Assembly (NCBI GenBank): GCA_050697275.1
Contig: JBOGZI010000109.1
Span: forward strand, 1 to 17,403
Origin: JBOGZI01 sp050697275
Lineage (GTDB): Bacteria > Actinomycetota > Thermoleophilia > Solirubrobacterales > 70-9
DNA length: 17,403 nt
Direction of reading: 5' to 3'
Part shown: piece after piece, positions 14,727 through 17,403 of the stretch
Numbering within the stretch: the first letter of the stretch is position 1
How the letters are laid out: the number at the start of each line of letters is the position of its first letter
Notes under the pieces: model-generated
What the model saw: the letters and a program-made list of their open reading frames with translations, nothing else
Databases searched by the model: none
What the model was told of the DNA's origin: nothing
Program-made: the position numbers and the translations under genes

Positions 14727-15079
14727 ACCTGATCGGCTCCCGGCCCGACGGCTGGTGGCGCGACCGCCCCGCCGCCTGGCGGCGTCTGGGGCGCCAGCTC
14801 GAGCGCTACGCGCGGCGGAGCGGCGACGAGGTCACCCTGCTGCTCGACGGGCGCCGGCCCGCGGACTGGGACGATCCGGTGGATACGGTCTTCGCGGGCG
14901 GGGCCAGAAACGCCGCCGACGACGCGATCGTCGCCCGCGTCGAGGCGGATCCTGATCCCGGCTCACTGTCGGTGGTGACCAGCGACCGCGAGCTCGACGC
15001 CAGGGTGCGCGAGCTGGGCGCGACGGTGGTCTCCGTCAGCGCCTTCCGCCCCAGGCTCGAGGAGGGGGTCGACGAGTAG
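14702..15079 (+). CDS. NYN/PIN-like domain protein (YacP-related)
   Basis: A 125-residue single-domain protein beginning MRWIVDGMNLIGSRPDGWW, a start pattern typical of NYN (PIN-fold) proteins related to YacP/Rae1. Conserved acidic residues expected for a metal-dependent RNase site are Asp6, Asp49 (LLLDG), Asp73/Asp74 (NAADDAIV) and Asp95 (VTSDREL). Action on RNA is likely from the family but is not demonstrated. The ATG at 14702 lies inside the 3' end of the carboxypeptidase gene, giving a 25-base overlap in a different frame. The start is trusted because the first strand of the domain begins right there. It is followed after 31 bases by tetR. Confidence 0.86.
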   Translation: MRWIVDGMNLIGSRPDGWWRDRPAAWRRLGRQLERYARRSGDEVTLLLDGRRPADWDDPVDTVFAGGARNAADDAIVARVEADPDPGSLSVVTSDRELDARVRELGATVVSVSAFRPRLEEGVDE

Positions 15080-15089
15080 CCCTGGAATT

Positions 15090-15109
15090 TGGTAATCGTT
15101 TGATTACCA
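15090..15109. promoter_or_regulatory. Perfect 20-bp palindromic operator abutting the tetR start codon
   Basis: TGGTAATC (15090-15097) and GATTACCA (15102-15109) are perfect inverted arms around GTTT, and the ATG follows one base later at 15111. Its size and symmetry fit TetR-family operators, and it is strikingly AT-rich for the locus. Occupying it would cover the promoter or ribosome-loading region, so negative autoregulation of the whole downstream operon is the natural inference. No ribosome site is visible before the ATG. Confidence 0.72.
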
Positions 15110-15110
15110 G

Positions 15111-15776
15111 ATGGCCACTGATGCTGACCGACGCAACGGCAGGGCCACCCCGGAGCGGATCGTCGACGCCGGTATCCGCCTCTTCGCCGAGAACGGCTTC
15201 CAGGGGACGACGGTCGGCGAGATCGAGCGCGGCGCCGGGCTGACGCCGCGGGCGGGGGCCCTCTACAAGCACTTCCCCAGCAAGGAGGCGGTGCTCGAGG
15301 CCGCCTTCGAGCGCCATGTAGCCGAGATCAAGGCGGTCCACTCGGCGATCGAGATGATGCCCCTCGGCGACCTGCGCGCCGAGCTCACCCTGCTGGCACG
15401 CTGGGGCCTCCACATGCTGCGCGAGCAGCGCGACCTGCGCCGCATCGTGATCGCGGAGGGCGACCGCTTCCCGAAGCTGAAGCGCCGCTACCGGGAGGGG
15501 ATCGTCGACCGCGCCTACGAGGAGGTGATCGCCTTCGTCCGGCAGAAGATGGACACCGGCGAGTTCCCGCAGGGAGACGCCGAGGCGATCTCCGTGTTCA
15601 TGACCGGGTCGCTGCTCGGCTACAGCATCGAGCACGACGTCTTCGGCCGGGACCCCGCGGGCGTCGACGAGGACCGCCTGATCGCCGCGATCGTCGACTC
15701 CTGCCTCGCGATCGCGGCCAGAGGCGAGGGTGCCCGGGATGCGAGGGGGCTCCGTGAGGAGCCACCCGTTTCATGA
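15111..15776 (+). CDS. TetR/AcrR family transcriptional regulator
   Basis: A 221-residue TetR-type repressor. The DNA-binding domain spans residues 12-62: ERIVDAGIRLFAENGFQGTT, then VGEIERGAGLTPRAGALYKHF with the helix-turn-helix at about 35-54, and PSKEAVL. The remaining helical part would bind an unknown ligand and form the dimer. The last dozen residues (DARGLREEPPVS) are encoded largely by a palindromic repeat and are probably not part of the fold. There is a perfect palindrome directly before its start. Three genes follow on the same strand with tight or overlapping junctions, so it likely governs its own operon. Confidence 0.93.
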   Translation: MATDADRRNGRATPERIVDAGIRLFAENGFQGTTVGEIERGAGLTPRAGALYKHFPSKEAVLEAAFERHVAEIKAVHSAIEMMPLGDLRAELTLLARWGLHMLREQRDLRRIVIAEGDRFPKLKRRYREGIVDRAYEEVIAFVRQKMDTGEFPQGDAEAISVFMTGSLLGYSIEHDVFGRDPAGVDEDRLIAAIVDSCLAIAARGEGARDARGLREEPPVS

Positions 15777-15792
15777 GGGAGGAGCAACCCGT
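15725..15792. repeat. Nested palindromic element at the 3' end of tetR (copy 2 plus outer halves)
   Basis: The inner 30 bases (15742-15771) match the inverse complement of 1273-1302 at 26 of 30 positions and fold as GGG/CCC plus GGCTCC (15748-15753) pairing with GGAGCC (15758-15763). They are flanked by CGAGGGTGC (15725-15733) and GGAGCAACCCGT (15781-15792), which are the left and right portions of the copy-1 version. These lie about 8-9 bases outside the inner element on each side, so a long nested hairpin is possible. The element covers the tetR stop codon and reaches into the spacer before the next gene. Confidence 0.62.
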
Positions 15793-15819
15793 CATATGAG
15801 TGAGGAGGCGAGCCGATGA
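15773..15819 (+). other. Chain of ATGA stop/start overlaps with two mini-ORFs
   Basis: The tetR TGA lies in ATGA (15773-15776), opening an eight-codon frame (MREEQPVI). That frame ends in ATGA (15796-15799), which opens a seven-codon frame (MSEEASR) ending in the ATGA at 15816-15819, the start of the next gene. Each mini-ORF contains a GGAGG-type ribosome site. Translational coupling or a leader role is possible; chance is also possible at this size, because the 23-base spacing comes from a partial tandem repeat. Confidence 0.3.
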
Positions 15820-16289
15820 CGATCGAGCGGCACCGCGGCGCGATCCGCTTCGCGCTGATCTACATGACGGTGGCCATGGGGGCGGTCGCCGTCTACATCC
15901 TGCTCGCCCCACGGACCTTCTACGACGACTTCCCGGGCTGGGCGCAATGGGTCTCCGCGCTCCCCCCCTACAACGAGCACCTGCTCCGCGACTTCGGCTC
16001 CGCCGGCCTGGGGCTGGCGGTGCTCGCCGGCGTCGCCGCGGCCTGGCTGGATCGCCGCCTCGTGCAGGCGGCCGCAATCGCCCTCTTTGCAGGAACCCTC
16101 CCCCACACGCTCTACCACTTCACCACCACCGGGAGCTACTCGACGGCGGACAACGTCCTCAGCCTCGGTGGCCTGGTCCTGCAGACCGTGCTGCCGCTCC
16201 TGGTCCTCTACCTCGCGAGCGGCGCCCGGCAGAGCCCCACCACTTCGACTGCCTCGGCTCCAGCGCAGTCCACCCCGAAGGAGGCATGA
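15816..16289 (+). CDS. Four-helix membrane protein of unknown function
   Basis: A 157-residue protein with four hydrophobic segments (about 11-31, 60-78, 85-100 and 114-134) and a disordered Ser/Thr/Pro-rich tail. Between the first two segments is a polar stretch with FYDDFPGWAQWV and NEHLLRDFG, and a conserved-looking histidine pair occurs in GTLPHTLYHF. It resembles small actinobacterial membrane proteins found next to TetR regulators, but I cannot name a family with certainty. ATG at 15816 has GAGGAGG about seven bases upstream, a strong ribosome site. It follows tetR by 39 bases and is followed two bases later by the CxxC protein. Confidence 0.78.
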   Translation: MTIERHRGAIRFALIYMTVAMGAVAVYILLAPRTFYDDFPGWAQWVSALPPYNEHLLRDFGSAGLGLAVLAGVAAAWLDRRLVQAAAIALFAGTLPHTLYHFTTTGSYSTADNVLSLGGLVLQTVLPLLVLYLASGARQSPTTSTASAPAQSTPKEA

Positions 16290-16291
16290 AG

Positions 16292-16897
16292 ATGGCCCGC
16301 ATAGACGCACCGGAGAGACCGAGCCTGCTCACCCGGCTCGCCTGGCGGATCGCAAAGCGCCAGGCCGGCGGCAAGCTGCCCGAGCCAGCCTGGGTGATGG
16401 CTCACAGCCCGACCCTGATGCACGGCTACGGCGGCTTCGAGCTCGCCTTCAAGCGGGCCAAGCACGCCCCCCAACGGCTGCTGGCGCTCGCCGAGCTGAA
16501 GGCGGCGGCGCTGGCGGGCTGCGAGTGGTGCATGGACTTCGGCTCCTGGCTCGCCCGCAGCGAGTCCGGCGTCACCGAGGAGCAGCTGCGCGAGCTGCCG
16601 CGCTTCCGCGACTCCGACGCGTTCGACGAGGACGAGAAGCTGGTGCTCTCCTACGCCGAGGCGATCACTCGGACGCCGGTGGACGTTCCCGACGAGCTCT
16701 TCGCCCGGATGCGCCAGCGCTTCGACGAGCCCCAGATCGTCGAGCTCACCTGGGCCGCGGCGATCGAGAACCTGCGGGCGCGCTTCAACTGGGCACTGGG
16801 AATCGAGTCCCAGGACTATTCCGAGGGCGCCGTCTGCGTCCGGCCGGAGACCGTGTCCAACGGCCAGCCGGCCGCGAACCGCCCGGAGGCCGCCTGA
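16292..16897 (+). CDS. Carboxymuconolactone decarboxylase/AhpD-family protein
   Basis: A 201-residue helical protein of the CMD/AhpD superfamily. The core motif is LAGCEWCMDFG with Cys77 and Cys80. In AhpD-type proteins the pattern is CxxCxxxH, but here Gly84 stands where the histidine is expected, so the standard proton relay may be absent. The flanking helices (AELKAAALAG and EKLVLSYAEAITRTPVDVPDELF) are typical, and the family often acts as a peroxide-linked thiol reductase or a ring-opening decarboxylase. ATG at 16292 is chosen because AGGAGG ends seven bases upstream; the ATG at 16286 is only one base from it. The stop shares one base with the next ATG (TGATG). Confidence 0.87.
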   Translation: MARIDAPERPSLLTRLAWRIAKRQAGGKLPEPAWVMAHSPTLMHGYGGFELAFKRAKHAPQRLLALAELKAAALAGCEWCMDFGSWLARSESGVTEEQLRELPRFRDSDAFDEDEKLVLSYAEAITRTPVDVPDELFARMRQRFDEPQIVELTWAAAIENLRARFNWALGIESQDYSEGAVCVRPETVSNGQPAANRPEAA

Positions 16898-17403
16898 TGG
16901 GTGCCGGCGAGAGTCTGGTCGAGGACCCGATCTTCGACTACCGGATCCGCTTTCACCCGCGCAAGGGCGAGGTGCTCAGCATGGACATCTACGTCGATCC
17001 CGGCGGCGGCGTCAATATCGCCCATTACCACCCGGCGATCGAGGAGCGGTTCACGGTGAAGCGCGGGGAGGCCACCTTCACCGCCGACGGCGAGGAGATC
17101 ACCGCCACGGCGGGCGATCCCACCGTGGTCGTTCGCCCGGGCGTCCGGCACACCTTCCGAAACCTGGGCGAGGGCGAGGCCCACATCGTCTGCGAGGCCG
17201 AGCCGCCGCTGGAGCTGCAGGGCTTCCTCACCGACGCGGCGGCGATGGCGCGCGCCGGCAAGTACACGAAGCGCGGCATCCCCAAGCCCGGCGCCATCCT
17301 CGAATCCATGGAATGGCTCCATCGCTACCGCGACACGGTCGTGATCACGGGGGGTCCGCTGCCCCCGCCCCGGCTGCAGCCCGCCCTGCTCGGCCCGCTG
17401 GCG
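16897..17403 (+). CDS. Cupin domain protein (3' truncated by the window)
   Basis: The frame is open for 169 codons to the window edge with no stop. A single cupin barrel spans about residues 20-100. Motif 1 is AHYHPAIEERFTVKRGEATF, giving His43, His45 and Glu49 or Glu50 as metal ligands. Motif 2 is PGVRHTFRN with His85. Such proteins bind iron, manganese or zinc and act as dioxygenases, isomerases or small-molecule sensors; the reaction here is unknown. A further helical segment (about 108-150) follows the barrel and the chain continues. The ATG overlaps the previous stop by one base, so it is probably cotranslated with the CxxC protein. Confidence 0.87.
   Translation, partial: MGAGESLVEDPIFDYRIRFHPRKGEVLSMDIYVDPGGGVNIAHYHPAIEERFTVKRGEATFTADGEEITATAGDPTVVVRPGVRHTFRNLGEGEAHIVCEAEPPLELQGFLTDAAAMARAGKYTKRGIPKPGAILESMEWLHRYRDTVVITGGPLPPPRLQPALLGPLA

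Noticed and set aside
1..17403. Search for mobile elements, CRISPR arrays, tRNA or rRNA genes and prophage genes
   Set aside because: No transposase, integrase, phage protein, regularly spaced repeat or recognisable RNA gene was seen. Apart from the palindromic element, base and codon use look uniform, so no large island of foreign origin is evident.

Overview
This 17.4 kb window is a gene-dense, very GC-rich (about 70% by eye) stretch of bacterial chromosome. Codons almost always end in G or C, GTG and TTG starts are common, and genes often overlap by 1-4 bases. The gene set (wax ester synthase/DGAT, DrrAB-type ABC exporter, stand-alone LigD phosphoesterase, NYN-domain protein, SrpA-like catalase) and the protein composition suggest an actinobacterium, probably of the Thermoleophilia/Solirubrobacterales type. 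That placement is inferred from composition and was not tested by alignment. There are no rRNA or tRNA genes, CRISPR arrays, transposases or phage genes, and no gene-free stretch reaches 300 bases.

Layout. 1-1437 (+): the 3' part of a WS/DGAT acyltransferase, then a stand-alone LigD-type 3'-phosphoesterase that meets an alpha/beta hydrolase tail to tail. 1443-5430 (-): the hydrolase, a membrane PAS-GGDEF-EAL cyclic-di-GMP protein and a GNAT acetyltransferase. 5449-7363 (+): a small lipoprotein, an AI-2E family membrane protein and a small unknown protein. 7385-10637: a MarR repressor facing a three-gene exporter (ATPase plus two ABC-2 permeases), probably a MarR-controlled drug or lipid efflux system. 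10639-11239 (+): a possible 56-aa ORF and a DoxX-like membrane protein. 11245-12642: a DCC-type CxxC protein divergent from a catalase-like heme protein. 12683-15079 (+): an SRPBCC protein, an M32 carboxypeptidase and a NYN/PIN-like protein, tightly packed. 15111-17403 (+): a TetR regulator with a perfect 20-bp operator abutting its start codon, then a four-helix membrane protein, a CxxC carboxymuconolactone-decarboxylase-family protein and a cupin cut by the window edge. These last four look like one self-regulated operon.

The most unusual signal is a 30-bp palindromic element. One copy (1273-1302) lies exactly in frame inside the phosphoesterase gene, where it adds ten codons with foreign-looking third positions. 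A second copy lies inverted at the 3' end of the tetR gene (15742-15771), flanked on both sides by halves of the first version, so one element appears nested in another. The two full copies differ at four positions: two in the loop and two that form a compensatory base pair. This looks like a small dispersed palindromic repeat that can enter coding sequence. Other regulatory structures worth attention are a symmetric divergent promoter between marR and the exporter, and a chain of three ATGA stop/start overlaps downstream of tetR.
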